This document shows positions 9,872-19,180 of a DNA stretch of 64,000 nucleotides, one piece after another; within the stretch, counting starts at the first letter, position 1, and every line of letters starts with the position of its first letter. The position numbers were made by a program, and so were the translations under genes. Below the pieces are notes generated by a model. It saw nothing but the letters and a program-made list of their open reading frames with translations, ran no database searches and was not told the DNA's origin. This DNA comes from Hymenobacter canadensis (GTDB taxonomy: Bacteria; Bacteroidota; Bacteroidia; Cytophagales; Hymenobacteraceae): the NCBI RefSeq assembly GCF_027359925.1, contig NZ_CP114767.1:4390501-4454500 (forward strand), written 5' to 3'.

Positions 9872-9884
9872 ACGGAAGGAAATG

Positions 9885-9906
9885 CAGTTACTCCGATACG
9901 TAACTG
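9885..9906. promoter_or_regulatory. Candidate operator upstream of the efflux operon
   Basis: The dyad CAGTTAC-N8-GTAACTG is perfect and ends 14 nt before the tolC-like start codon. Dyads of this size and place are typical TetR- or MarR-family operators at efflux operons, but no regulator gene is adjacent. Confidence 0.45.
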
Positions 9907-10163
9907 AGCGGTTCAGGGCTGGGTGACCCAAAAGAAGCGGTAGGGCAGATGCCCCGAGGGACACCGGCAGCCGGGGGGAGGCTGCACGAAGGGCGGAGGC
10001 CGAAGCCGGTTGGCGGGCCGAAGAGCGTGGGTGCGCGCTTCGGGTAGTAGCCGAGTGGAAGCTGGTCAAACCCGTCGTGCGCCGAAAGGTTTTGCGGAGC
10101 TTTTACGAAACGGCCTAACAGTACCGCCCGGCTTACGGCAAGCAGAGGCAGCCCCGCCGGTCC

Positions 10164-10276
10164 GACGGCTTTTTTCAGCCGTCAGTCCGGTCGCCGTTTG
10201 GGCATTCCGGTGGATACAACCTGCCGGCCCCGGCGTCAGCACGCAACGACCGGCCCGACGGCTGAAAAAAGCCGCC
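10164..10276. repeat. Long inverted repeat of terminator-like hairpins
   Basis: GACGGCT-TTTTTC-AGCCGTC at 10164-10183 recurs inverted at 10257-10276 with one base change. Each arm is a hairpin whose loop is an A or T run, so the pair may act as a bidirectional terminator after pbpC. Confidence 0.5.
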
Positions 10277-10320
10277 GGACCGGAGCCGTTCGGCAGCTCA
10301 GAGCATAGCAGTTCGCGCTA

Positions 10321-12732
10321 CTACTCCAGCTCCGTCACCGTCACCAGCACGTCGGTGTTGCGGCCGTGGTCGTCGGCGCAGGAGATTTTGAGCGGGCCGG
10401 GTTGGGGCCGGAAAAAGACCCGCTCGGTGGCTTTAGCGGTGCGCAGAAACCGGTCGTTGATGTACCAGTGCACCTGGCGCACCTCGTTGTCGGTGGTGCA
10501 GCTGAGCAGGAGCTGCTGCTGCTCGTGGGCGTTGAGCACGTACTCGGTGTTGGCGGTGGGCGAGGTGATGGTGGGAGCCAACTCCCGGCCGCCGCGTACC
10601 AGCTGGCACTGCGGATTGTGGGCCGGCAGGCGGCGGTACGGAATGCCCTGGGCTTCCTTGTAGGCGGCCACCTCGGGCAGCAGATTCGGGTACAGCTCCC
10701 GCCGGTAGCCGGCCGCCGGCGCGCAGGCCCGGCAATACGTAAAGCTCCCATCTTCTGACACCAGCACCTCGCGCTGGTGCTGGCAGCGCTGCCCACTGCT
10801 CACGTTGGGCAGGAAGTAGTCGATGAGCTGGTTGGGGCAAGTCTCACTCGGCACGAGGCCGCTTTCGGCGCACACCAGCCGGAAATCCAGCGCGGCCGGG
10901 GGCGCAAACCAGTCGTTGGGCGAGTTGTAGGCCAGGGCGTTGAACAGGTCGAAGAGCAAAGGCGTGGCCACGTCGGCTCCAGTGAGGGCCGGGCTGCCCT
11001 GGCCGCTGAAATTGCCCAGCCACACTCCAATGGTGTATTCCCGGTTGTAGCCGATGCTCCAGGCGTCGCGGCGGCCGTAGCTGGTGCCGGTTTTCCAGGC
11101 CACTTTGGGTAGCCGCATGCTGCTGGCGGCGCCTAGCGGCAAATCGGGGCGGGTGAGCTGGCTGAGGATGTCGGTGGTGAGGAAGGCGGCGGATTCGGAA
11201 ATTAGCTGGTTGCCGTTCTGCCGGGGCACCCCACCCCCCGGCCCCCTCCCCTCCGGGAGAGGGGGAGCCTGACGAAGACGTTGAACGAAACCATTCGGCT
11301 CCCCCTCTCCCGGAGGGGAGGGGGCCGGGGGGTGGGGTGCCCGGTAGCGCAACGGTGCGTACTGCCCGGCATCGGCCAGCGTCACGTACAGGTTCGTCAG
11401 CTCCTCCAGGCTGGCGCCACAGCCGCCCAGGATGCTGCTCAGGCCCAGCTGGGTGCGGTTGCGGGTGATGCTGCGGAAGCCGGCCTGGCGGAGCTTGTCG
11501 GTGAAGGCAGGTACGCCGAGCTGGTTGAGCACGCGCACGGCTGGGATGTTGAGCGAGTAGGCCAAAGCGCGCTCCAGCGTCACCTCGCCGTTGCAGTGCT
11601 TGTCGAAGTTTTCGGGGCGGTAGCCCTGAAAGTTGGTGGGCACGTCGGGGAGCAGCTGCTTGGGCGTGACGAGGCCCCGGTCCATGGCCAGCGCGTACAG
11701 AAACGGCTTGAGCGTGCTGCCCGGCGAGCGGACCGCCACCACGCCGTCGTTCTGGCCCTGGCTGGCGAAGTCGCGGAAATCGGCCGAGCCCACGTAGGCT
11801 TCCACCTGCCGGGTGCGGTTGTTCACCACCAGCACGGCCGCCTGCGTGATGCCCAATTCGCGCAGGCGGCGCACGTAGCCCAGGGTCAGATCTTCAGCCT
11901 TACTTTGCTTGCTGCGCTGCAGGCTGCTGCGGATGATGGCCGCGTGCGGAAACTGCCGTACCAGTCGCCGCGCCAGATGTGGGGCCAGGGTGGGCGCGGC
12001 GTGGCGCTGCACGTCCAGGGGTTCCAGCAGGGCGTCGGCCACGTCCTGCGCCGGGAACAGGCCCGCCGCTCCGAAGCGCCGCAGCCACCGGTTCCGCTCC
12101 CGCAGCACGGCCGCGTTGTTCTTGCCCAGTACCAGCCCGCGCGGCCGGTTCGGGATGATGGCCAGCGTCACGGTCTGGGCCAGGGAGAGGTAGTCGGGCG
12201 TTTGCTGGAAGTAGAGCAGCGCCGCCGACTTCACGCCCTCCACGTTGCCGCCGTAGGGCACCAGGTTCAGGTAGAGCTGCAGGATTTCGTCCTTACTGTA
12301 GTGGGCTTCGAGCTGCACGGCCCGGGCCATTTCCAGCAGCTTGTTGGGCAGAGTGCGCTCCTTGGGTTCCAGCAGCCGGGCCACCTGCATGGTGATGGTA
12401 CTGGCTCCGGTGGTGCGCCCCGTTCCAAACACGTTGCGCCCGGCGGCCTGCACCAGCGCCCCCAGGTTTACCCCAAAGTGCCACCGAAACCACCGGTCTT
12501 CCTTCTCGATGATGGCGGCCCGCAGCACCGGCGTAATCTCGCGCAGCTCGGTCTTCATCCGCCACTTCTGGGTGGGGTTGAGGTAGGCGTGCAGCACCGA
12601 GCCGTCGGCGGCCAGCACCAGGGGCGAGTACTGCGGGGCCGGCGGCACTGGAAACGCCCAGTCCAGCCCCAATAGAAGCAGCAGCAACAGGCCGAAGCCC
12701 GCCAGGATACGGTAAATGGGGCGGCGTTTCAC
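10321..12732 (-). CDS. pbpC: Penicillin-binding protein 1C (glycosyltransferase/transpeptidase)
   Basis: An 803-residue bifunctional peptidoglycan synthase. TM helix about 8-28; GT51 domain about 45-215 with catalytic E78 in EDRWF and the TGASTITMQVARLL block at 108-121; transpeptidase domain with S339-x-x-K342, S393-x-N395 and K547-T-G; and a C-terminal PBP1C-specific beta domain (about residue 700 to the end). Residues 464-503 (APHPPAPSPPGEGE and following) do not belong to the family: they are encoded by a 46-bp perfect inverted repeat that sits in frame between the SxN and KTG motifs. It is normally co-transcribed with the macroglobulin gene, here separated from it by a Uma2 gene. Confidence 0.93.
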   Translation of the reverse strand: MKRRPIYRILAGFGLLLLLLLGLDWAFPVPPAPQYSPLVLAADGSVLHAYLNPTQKWRMKTELREITPVLRAAIIEKEDRWFRWHFGVNLGALVQAAGRNVFGTGRTTGASTITMQVARLLEPKERTLPNKLLEMARAVQLEAHYSKDEILQLYLNLVPYGGNVEGVKSAALLYFQQTPDYLSLAQTVTLAIIPNRPRGLVLGKNNAAVLRERNRWLRRFGAAGLFPAQDVADALLEPLDVQRHAAPTLAPHLARRLVRQFPHAAIIRSSLQRSKQSKAEDLTLGYVRRLRELGITQAAVLVVNNRTRQVEAYVGSADFRDFASQGQNDGVVAVRSPGSTLKPFLYALAMDRGLVTPKQLLPDVPTNFQGYRPENFDKHCNGEVTLERALAYSLNIPAVRVLNQLGVPAFTDKLRQAGFRSITRNRTQLGLSSILGGCGASLEELTNLYVTLADAGQYAPLRYRAPHPPAPSPPGEGEPNGFVQRLRQAPPLPEGRGPGGGVPRQNGNQLISESAAFLTTDILSQLTRPDLPLGAASSMRLPKVAWKTGTSYGRRDAWSIGYNREYTIGVWLGNFSGQGSPALTGADVATPLLFDLFNALAYNSPNDWFAPPAALDFRLVCAESGLVPSETCPNQLIDYFLPNVSSGQRCQHQREVLVSEDGSFTYCRACAPAAGYRRELYPNLLPEVAAYKEAQGIPYRRLPAHNPQCQLVRGGRELAPTITSPTANTEYVLNAHEQQQLLLSCTTDNEVRQVHWYINDRFLRTAKATERVFFRPQPGPLKISCADDHGRNTDVLVTVTELE
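11224..11342. repeat. 46-bp perfect inverted repeat inserted in pbpC
   Basis: Arms 11224-11269 and 11297-11342 are exact reverse complements with a 27-nt loop. They are C-rich on one side and G-rich on the other (CCCCACCCCCCGGCCCCC against its complement). The element keeps the pbpC frame and adds about 40 Pro/Gly/Glu-rich residues. Confidence 0.9.
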
Positions 12733-12810
12733 AAGGGCAAGTTAGCGGATGCGCAGCCCGCGCCGGTTGATTTGCGTCGTATATTCGTTTGGTTCTCCAC
12801 TGCTACTGCC

Positions 12811-13410
12811 ATGCCCGTCATCACCGATATTTCCCAGCTCGACCTCACCAAAACCTACACCTACGCCGACTACCTGACGTGGCGGCTGGAAGGAATGGTG
12901 GAACTCATCAAAGGCAAAGTGCGCCGCATGAGTCCCGCGCCCCGCGTGCGCCACCAATCCATTTCCTTTCAGTTGAATACGTTGATCGGTATAGTCTTGC
13001 GCGGTAAAACCTGCCGGGGCTTCGCCGCGCCGTTTGATGTTCGCCTGCTGAAAACCTCGCCCAACGGCGACGCGCAGATTACTACCGTGGTGCAGCCCGA
13101 CCTCTGCGTGGTGTGCGACCCGGCCAAGCTCGACGAGTTCGGATGCGTGGGCGCGCCCGATTGGATCATCGAAATCCTGAGTCCCGGCAACACCGCCCAC
13201 GATAGCAAAACCAAGTTCGACCTCTATGAGGAAAACGGCGTGCAGGAGTATTGGATGGTAGACCCCGGCCTGAAAAACATAGTGGTGTACACGCTGGGCG
13301 AAACGGACCAATATGAATTGCAGGGCGAGTTTTACCAGCCCGGCCCGATTCCAGTGGCTACGCTGCCCGGCGTGGAACTGGAGTGGACGGAAGTGTTTGA
13401 GGGGATATAG
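12811..13410 (+). CDS. Uma2-family (DUF820) PD-(D/E)XK nuclease
   Basis: The start was chosen at the ATG at 12811 (199 residues), since the 13 codons before it look non-coding. Motifs fit Uma2: E31 in ELIKGK, D97 in QPDL, E121 in IIEILSPG and K133/K135 in the DSKTKFDLYE segment, the usual putative active site of this restriction-endonuclease-like fold. The biological role of Uma2 proteins is unsettled; they are often multicopy in Cytophagales and cyanobacteria. It lies divergent to pbpC and convergent to the macroglobulin gene, separating two genes that normally form one operon, which suggests insertion. Confidence 0.85.
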   Translation: MPVITDISQLDLTKTYTYADYLTWRLEGMVELIKGKVRRMSPAPRVRHQSISFQLNTLIGIVLRGKTCRGFAAPFDVRLLKTSPNGDAQITTVVQPDLCVVCDPAKLDEFGCVGAPDWIIEILSPGNTAHDSKTKFDLYEENGVQEYWMVDPGLKNIVVYTLGETDQYELQGEFYQPGPIPVATLPGVELEWTEVFEGI

Positions 13411-13420
13411 GATAAATCAG

Positions 13421-13505
13421 CTGTCATCCTGAGCAGAGCGAAGGATCTTATCACGTGGACACGGCTCCTGCGTGATAAGATCCTTCGCTCTGCTCAGGAT
13501 GACAG
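13421..13505. repeat. REP-like inverted pair, family C (ATCCT...AGGAT)
   Basis: Two 35-bp arms, 13421-13455 and 13471-13505, are exact reverse complements around a 15-nt spacer. The arms begin CTGTCATCCTGAGCAGAGCG. They lie between convergent stop codons and may act as a bidirectional terminator. Related pairs lie at 30375-30476 and 48505-48607. Confidence 0.85.
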
Positions 13506-13518
13506 ACGTTTTTAGATT

Positions 13519-16500
13519 CTATCGCACCCGCACCACGCCGGCTCCATTGTAGCTGTGGTACTCGGCGTTGTACATGGCGTCGGCGCTGACGGGGCCGAGC
13601 TTGAAGGTGCCTTTGCTCACGGCGCGGCAGAGGTAGTAGAACGACTTGGGCTGGGGCGTGACGGTGGTGAAGAGGTTGATCCGGTCGTCGCGCACGTCGA
13701 GGTAGTCGGGTTGGGCGGCGTCGGTGGCCCAGGTGATGTCGCGCACGGCGCCGATGCGCGGGTTTTCGATTTCCAGCCCGGCGGGGAGCAGGTCGGTAAT
13801 GGCCACGTTCTTCACTTCACCGGCCGACTCGGCCGACTGGATGGTGATTTTCACGACTACCAAATCGTTCTGGCGGAAGCTGGTGCTGCTCACGGGCTGG
13901 CCGGTACGGTTCAGGAACTGGCGGCGCACCTGCAGATAGGCGTCTTCCTCGCGGACCTGGCCGGTGGGCGAAATGCCCTCGGTTTCCCAGAAGTAGTAGA
14001 GGCTGCCTTTGCCGCTGGTGCGCAGGGCCAGCTGGCGGTTGGCCACGTTACTTACCGTGAGGTCCTTGCCCGAGAAGTTGCCGATGGCCTTGCCGTCGGC
14101 CAGCAGACTGGCCGTGACGGTGCTGCCGGCGTTCTTCTTGGCCAGCTTGCCCAGGGCCAGTAGCGCGAAGGCGCGTTCCTGGGTGCTGAGCCAGCCGGCC
14201 TGCTTCACCTGGCGGCTGAGCTGGCGGGCCAGGATGTTCACCTGGGCGTTGGCGGGGTCGGCGGCGAGCAGGGCGTTGAGCACCAGGGCCTCGTCGCGGA
14301 TGGGGGAGGAGAAGGCGCCGTCGAGCTGGCGGCCGGCAATGGACTGCACCCCAAATCGGGTGGGCAGGGCCTCCCGGTAGCTGCGCTGGTTGCCGCTCAG
14401 GGCGAAGGCCGCCGCCAGCAGGTAGCGGGAGTCTTCGGGTAGCAGCTTGCGGTTGGCTTTGTAGTAGTTCAGGCCCACGGCATCGGGGCGGCCGGCCAGG
14501 GCCAGCACGTAGAGCGAGTAGGCAATTTCCTTCTTGGCCAGCGTGGTAGGCTGAATCACGCCGCCGGTCTGGATGATGTTGTAGGTCTCGGTTTCGCGCT
14601 TGCGTACGCGGGCCTGCAGGTAGCGGAGCACCCGGTCGAGTACATTTTTATTCACGTCGAAGCCGGCTTGCTGGGCTTCCAGCAGGAAGTGGGCGGCATA
14701 GGCGGTGGCCCACCAGTTGTCGTAGTCGCCGCCGGGCCAGTAGCTGAGGCTGCCGTTGTACATCTGCTGGGCTTCCACCTTGCGGATGGCTTCCTGCACG
14801 TGGTAGTTGGGATTGTATTTAGTGCTTAGTGCTTTGTGCTTAGTGCTTAGGTCGTTCTTCTGGCCCAGGGTGGCGGCCAGGTCGCCGTAGTAGAGCTGCG
14901 GGAAGGCGGCCGACACGGTTTGCTCCAGGCAGCCGTAGGGGTATTGCAGCAGGTAGCGCAGGTCCTTGGCAAACTCCGTCATCGGCGAGCGGCTCACCAC
15001 CAGCTGGCTGCGCAGGGAGGAAGGCAGGAAGTCGGTGCGCAGGTTCAGCTGCTGGGCCGCGCCGCCCGCCACCACGCCCGCCCCCGTGCGCTTCTGTAGC
15101 GGCGAGGCAGGACGGATAGGTAGTTCGATGGTTTCGGTGAAGGTTTCGTTTGTTTTTGAATTCTTAACTGTAATTACAACGCTACCAGTGCCAATAGATG
15201 GCTTGGCATTGACCCGGAAGCTAATGCGTTTCTCTGTGTTGGGAGGAAGCTTAACAGCATATCCAGCAGGTTCTACCTTGTCTGGTAAAGAGCCATCTTG
15301 AATTAAGGGTTCGGCTGATGCAAGAGGGCCAGTGAGCTGTTTCTTGACCATAACCCACATTTCCTTACCCGTCGTATTTGTCAGCGTCACTGGCACGTCA
15401 ATCGTGTCGCCGGGGCTGAGGAAGCGGGGGAGGGCCGTCGAAATAACTACCGGGTCGGCCACTTTCATCGTGTGTTCGGCGGAACCGAAGGCGTCGCCTT
15501 TGTAGGCCACGGCCATGATGCGGATGGCGCCGCTGAACTGCGGGATTTGCAGTTTGTAGCGCACCTTGCCGCTGGCGTCGGCGGTGAGTACGCCGCTCCA
15601 TTTGGCGAGCAGGCGCACGCGGCGGTTGGGTACGGGCGTGGTGCGGCGCGAGAGGTCGTAACCGTCGCCGCCGGTGCTGCTGGTGCCCAGCTCAGGCAGC
15701 AGGAAGGGGTACACGTCGTAGGCTTGCACTTCCAGGGCGCGCTTCTGGTAGAAGTAGCCGTAGGGGTCAGGCGTGCGGTAATCCTTCATCTGCAGGATGC
15801 CCTCGTCCACCATGGCCAGCGTCACCTGCGCGCCGGGAGCAGTGGTGACTTCAATGGTCTGGGCGGTCTGGGAGCGGCTTTGGGCGGGGGCTTTGATGGC
15901 TACCTGCAGGCGGGCGCCGGGCTTCTCTACCGTCAGCGGCACAAAGCCCCGGGCCACGGTGAGCGGCAGGCGGTTGTCCTTGATTTCGCGGATGGCGGTG
16001 GCCGTCACGTAGATGTTGGGCACGTGGTTGCCCCGGATGGGCACGTCCACCTTGGCCGATTTCTCGTCGGTGGTCACGTAGAAGTGGTCGAGCACCCGGT
16101 CACGTTCCACGGTCACGAGCACGCGGCCGGGGAAGGGCGTTTTCAGCAGCAGGTGGGCCACGTCGCCGGGCTCGTACTTGGACTTGTCGGCCTCAATGGT
16201 CACCTCGCCCTCGTTGTTTACCTCGAAGGAGTTGCTCTGGGTGTCGCCGTAGCCGTAGGCGTACACGCGCCGGGCCACGTAGGTCACGGCCCCGGTGCCC
16301 GACACCCGGATTTCGTACTCGCCGGAGTAGGTGGGCGTGAAGTTCAGGCCGGCATCCTGGCCCGCGCCTTTCACCGACACCACGCGGTTGAGCACCACTT
16401 CCTCGCGCTTCTGCGAGTTGTACACGTAGCGGCCGCCCTGACGCTCAATCACCGTCTCCCAGAGCAGGCGCACCACCTGCACCCGGGCCTGGGACGTGGT

Positions 16501-19062
16501 GGGCTGGCCGGCCGGCGTGAGGGCCGCCAGCTGCACGGCCAGCTGCTGGCCGGTGCTCACCAAGTCGTCGGCGCTCCGGATACCGAACAGCACCGGCTGG
16601 GTCTGCACCTCAAACGTGGCCAGGCGGTTTACGGGGCGGCCGGTTTCGTCGAATACCGTGGTGAAGGCTGCGCCTTCCAAGATGCCGAGGTCGGTGTAGT
16701 CGGGTACCTGGTAAGTGGCGGTGCCGCGGCCGGCGGCGTCGGTGGTGCCTTCGCGGGTGGTTTTCTCGAAACGGTCGGAAATGGGCGTCGATTCCAGGTC
16801 GCCGTAGCTGCCGCGCCGCTTGTCGCCGCTGTTTATGGCGAAGGTGTACTGCTCGTAGCCTTTCGGCTTGAAGGCTTTTTCCTTCAGCGAAAACTCGACT
16901 TCAAACTTGCGGTCGGCGGCCGGCGGGCCAAACAGGTTCTGGGCTGTAATCTGGGCCGAAACCGACTGCCCGGGCTTCACCACGGCGCGGCTGGCTTTCA
17001 CCGTCACCTTCATGCGGTCCGGAATAAACTCCTCCACCGACAGCTGGCGCGAAGTCAGCAGCACATCGTTACCGGTGAAGACTTCCAGGGTGTAGAGGCC
17101 GGTCATCACGGCCGGTGGCAGCAGGAAGCGGGCCTCGAAGGAGCCGGCCGCGTTCAGGGTTTTCTGCAGGCTGGCGTACTCCTTGCCGGTGGGCAGCAGC
17201 AGCCGGATCTTCACCGGCAGCCCCTTGGGCGGCGCCTGCCAGTCCTCGGTGCGCAGTACGGTATTGGTCTGGATGGTGTCGCCGGGGCGGTACAGGTCCC
17301 GGTCGCCGTAGAGGAAGGCCTGGTAGCGGGCGGCGTTGGTTTGCAGGCCGCCCACCTCGAAGCGGGAGGTTTCCACGCGGCTGCGGCTCAGTTCGAGGAA
17401 GGTGAAATCGTTGCCCTGCTGGGCCATCACCATGCCCAGCCGGAAGCGGCCGTTGGCGGCCGTGCTGTCGAAGCGGGCCACGCCGTCACCATTGGAAATG
17501 CCGGTGCCCATTACCTGGTTGTTGGTGCTGATGTAGCGCAGCTCCACGCCAGAAAGCGGCTTGGCGTTGCGGATGGAGTTGGCAAACACCAGCGTGCTGC
17601 CGGCCTTGCCCTGTTTCACAATCAGGCCGATGTCCGACACGGCTACCAGCTTGCTCACCTGCAGCCACTGCCGCTCGGTGTCCTGCACGCGTATCACGTA
17701 CAGGCCCTTGAGGCCGCCCGAAAACTCCAGGTCCTTGAGGTTCAGGTTCAGCAGCCGCAGCCCCTGCGCCTTCGGCAGCCCCGACACGGTGTAGGTGCGC
17801 TCCGTGAGGACGTTGCCCAGGTTCTCCACGTCGTAGTACTGGAAGGAGCGGTCCACGTATTCGCCGCCGTCGCCTTCTTCCTCGCTGCTTTCCTCGCCGT
17901 CGTACTCGGGGTAGCCGTACTGGCTGCCGCCGCGCAGCAGCTGTTGGATGTTGTTGGCGTAGACTTTGGCAATGGTCACCTTCACCTGGCCCACCTCGTT
18001 GATGCGCACGCCCAGGTTGCGGGAGCCCAGCGCGTCGAGGTACATGGCCTTCTCCTGGCTGGCGAAGCTGATGGTGGGCCGCTCGTCGGAGAAGCTCACC
18101 GACTGCGTCACAGCCTCGCCCAAGATGCCGCCCAATCCGCCGCGCAGGCCCTGGTTCACGCCAATCTGGTAGCTGCGGCCCACCTCGAAGCCGCCCTTCA
18201 ACCGCACACCATTTTCCACTTCTTCCACCTCGTAGGCCACCTGCGGCGACACCGTCAGGAAGCTCTGCAAATCGGCGGCCGTCACGGGCTGGTTGGTGGT
18301 GATGAGCACCACCGGGTCGGCGTTTTTCAAGGAGCCTTCGATGGAGCTCACCAGCAGCGCCTGCGGGTCGGGCACCGTCACTTGGGTTTCGTAGTCAGCA
18401 GTGCTGGGCTGGTCGCTGCCCACGGCGTGCAGGCCCTGGGCCAGCGCCACGGTGAGCGGGGAGCCAGGGCGCACCTGCTGGTTGAGGCTCACGTGCACCA
18501 CCTCGCCCGGCTCGCCGCTGACCTCGAAGGCCACGGGCTGGCCGTCCTGAGTCACGCGCAGTAGGGGCTTCACGTCGGCGGGCTTCACGGCGTAGTTGAA
18601 GGGCAGCTCCACGCGCATTTCGGCGGTGCCGGCTGCCCGGCTGGAGCGGCCCCAGAACGCCTGCGGCGTCTGCATTTCCAGGTACGGCGTGTGGAATTTT
18701 TGGCGGTTCTCGGGCAGCTCGGCGTTGCGCCGGGCTTCCGGCAGCGCCTCCTTACGCAGCGTGGCCTTGAAGGCGGTGCTGGGCTTGAAGGGCGTGCTAG
18801 GCGAGAACACCAACTCCCGGTCACTGTTCCACTTGAACTTGCCACGCACGGCCGGCTCGAAGCTGACCACCTGCACCGTGTCCCAGCGGTCCTGCAACTC
18901 GGGCGTTACCACGGCATCGGCAAACTGAAACACGAGGTTCTGGTACGGGTCAATTTCCTCGCCGTTGGGGTCCTGGCCGGCATCAGAACCGGACTTGGAG
19001 CAGGCGCACAGCAAAGCCAGCAACACCAGCAGCGGCAGGCGGGAAAAGGAGCGAAACAGCAT
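13519..19062 (-). CDS. yfhM: Bacterial alpha-2-macroglobulin lipoprotein (YfhM/ECAM type)
   Basis: The start at 19062 gives 1847 residues beginning with a lipoprotein signal (LLCAC, Cys21). The length, the MG-type beta domains and the thioester motif C1378-L-E-Q1381 within PYGCLEQT identify a bacterial alpha-2-macroglobulin, a periplasmic protease trap thought to protect cells when peptidoglycan is breached and normally paired with PBP1C. The thioester cysteine and glutamine are both present, so it should be reactive. Residues about 1403-1414 (DLSTKHKALSTK) are encoded by a short repeat (GTGCTTAGTGCTTTG) also found between genes, and look like an in-frame insertion near the thioester domain. 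pbpC is the next gene on this strand beyond the Uma2 insertion. Confidence 0.93.
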   Translation of the reverse strand: MLFRSFSRLPLLVLLALLCACSKSGSDAGQDPNGEEIDPYQNLVFQFADAVVTPELQDRWDTVQVVSFEPAVRGKFKWNSDRELVFSPSTPFKPSTAFKATLRKEALPEARRNAELPENRQKFHTPYLEMQTPQAFWGRSSRAAGTAEMRVELPFNYAVKPADVKPLLRVTQDGQPVAFEVSGEPGEVVHVSLNQQVRPGSPLTVALAQGLHAVGSDQPSTADYETQVTVPDPQALLVSSIEGSLKNADPVVLITTNQPVTAADLQSFLTVSPQVAYEVEEVENGVRLKGGFEVGRSYQIGVNQGLRGGLGGILGEAVTQSVSFSDERPTISFASQEKAMYLDALGSRNLGVRINEVGQVKVTIAKVYANNIQQLLRGGSQYGYPEYDGEESSEEEGDGGEYVDRSFQYYDVENLGNVLTERTYTVSGLPKAQGLRLLNLNLKDLEFSGGLKGLYVIRVQDTERQWLQVSKLVAVSDIGLIVKQGKAGSTLVFANSIRNAKPLSGVELRYISTNNQVMGTGISNGDGVARFDSTAANGRFRLGMVMAQQGNDFTFLELSRSRVETSRFEVGGLQTNAARYQAFLYGDRDLYRPGDTIQTNTVLRTEDWQAPPKGLPVKIRLLLPTGKEYASLQKTLNAAGSFEARFLLPPAVMTGLYTLEVFTGNDVLLTSRQLSVEEFIPDRMKVTVKASRAVVKPGQSVSAQITAQNLFGPPAADRKFEVEFSLKEKAFKPKGYEQYTFAINSGDKRRGSYGDLESTPISDRFEKTTREGTTDAAGRGTATYQVPDYTDLGILEGAAFTTVFDETGRPVNRLATFEVQTQPVLFGIRSADDLVSTGQQLAVQLAALTPAGQPTTSQARVQVVRLLWETVIERQGGRYVYNSQKREEVVLNRVVSVKGAGQDAGLNFTPTYSGEYEIRVSGTGAVTYVARRVYAYGYGDTQSNSFEVNNEGEVTIEADKSKYEPGDVAHLLLKTPFPGRVLVTVERDRVLDHFYVTTDEKSAKVDVPIRGNHVPNIYVTATAIREIKDNRLPLTVARGFVPLTVEKPGARLQVAIKAPAQSRSQTAQTIEVTTAPGAQVTLAMVDEGILQMKDYRTPDPYGYFYQKRALEVQAYDVYPFLLPELGTSSTGGDGYDLSRRTTPVPNRRVRLLAKWSGVLTADASGKVRYKLQIPQFSGAIRIMAVAYKGDAFGSAEHTMKVADPVVISTALPRFLSPGDTIDVPVTLTNTTGKEMWVMVKKQLTGPLASAEPLIQDGSLPDKVEPAGYAVKLPPNTEKRISFRVNAKPSIGTGSVVITVKNSKTNETFTETIELPIRPASPLQKRTGAGVVAGGAAQQLNLRTDFLPSSLRSQLVVSRSPMTEFAKDLRYLLQYPYGCLEQTVSAAFPQLYYGDLAATLGQKNDLSTKHKALSTKYNPNYHVQEAIRKVEAQQMYNGSLSYWPGGDYDNWWATAYAAHFLLEAQQAGFDVNKNVLDRVLRYLQARVRKRETETYNIIQTGGVIQPTTLAKKEIAYSLYVLALAGRPDAVGLNYYKANRKLLPEDSRYLLAAAFALSGNQRSYREALPTRFGVQSIAGRQLDGAFSSPIRDEALVLNALLAADPANAQVNILARQLSRQVKQAGWLSTQERAFALLALGKLAKKNAGSTVTASLLADGKAIGNFSGKDLTVSNVANRQLALRTSGKGSLYYFWETEGISPTGQVREEDAYLQVRRQFLNRTGQPVSSTSFRQNDLVVVKITIQSAESAGEVKNVAITDLLPAGLEIENPRIGAVRDITWATDAAQPDYLDVRDDRINLFTTVTPQPKSFYYLCRAVSKGTFKLGPVSADAMYNAEYHSYNGAGVVRVR
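14818..14851. repeat. AGTGCTTAGTG direct repeats inside the macroglobulin gene
   Basis: Several copies of GTGCTTAGTG or GTGCTTTGTG follow each other in frame. A related unit is present at 6926-6944 outside genes. Confidence 0.6.
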
Positions 19063-19180
19063 GGAAGGGGGAGGAGTTAGGAAAGACGCCGGAAGGTATA
19101 TAAAAACGGCGTTCCTACTAGGTTTTGTATAGGTTTGAGTGGGAATAGTTATTGGGTTTCTGCCAACCGATAAATGAGTG

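Larger units (their letters stand above)
9872..10320. other. Intergenic region between tolC-like gene and pbpC
   Basis: 449 bases with no supported gene. It holds the dyad at 9885-9906, a long inverted repeat whose arms (10164-10183 and 10257-10276) are each a GACGGC hairpin with A/T tracts, and a REP fragment (AGTTCGCGCTACTA) abutting the pbpC stop. The paired arms could terminate pbpC transcription. Confidence 0.6.

Noticed and set aside
15472..18564. A 1030-codon plus-strand open frame inside the macroglobulin gene
   Set aside because: It is an antisense shadow caused by GC-rich codon structure. It lacks any domain, while the minus strand codes a clear alpha-2-macroglobulin.
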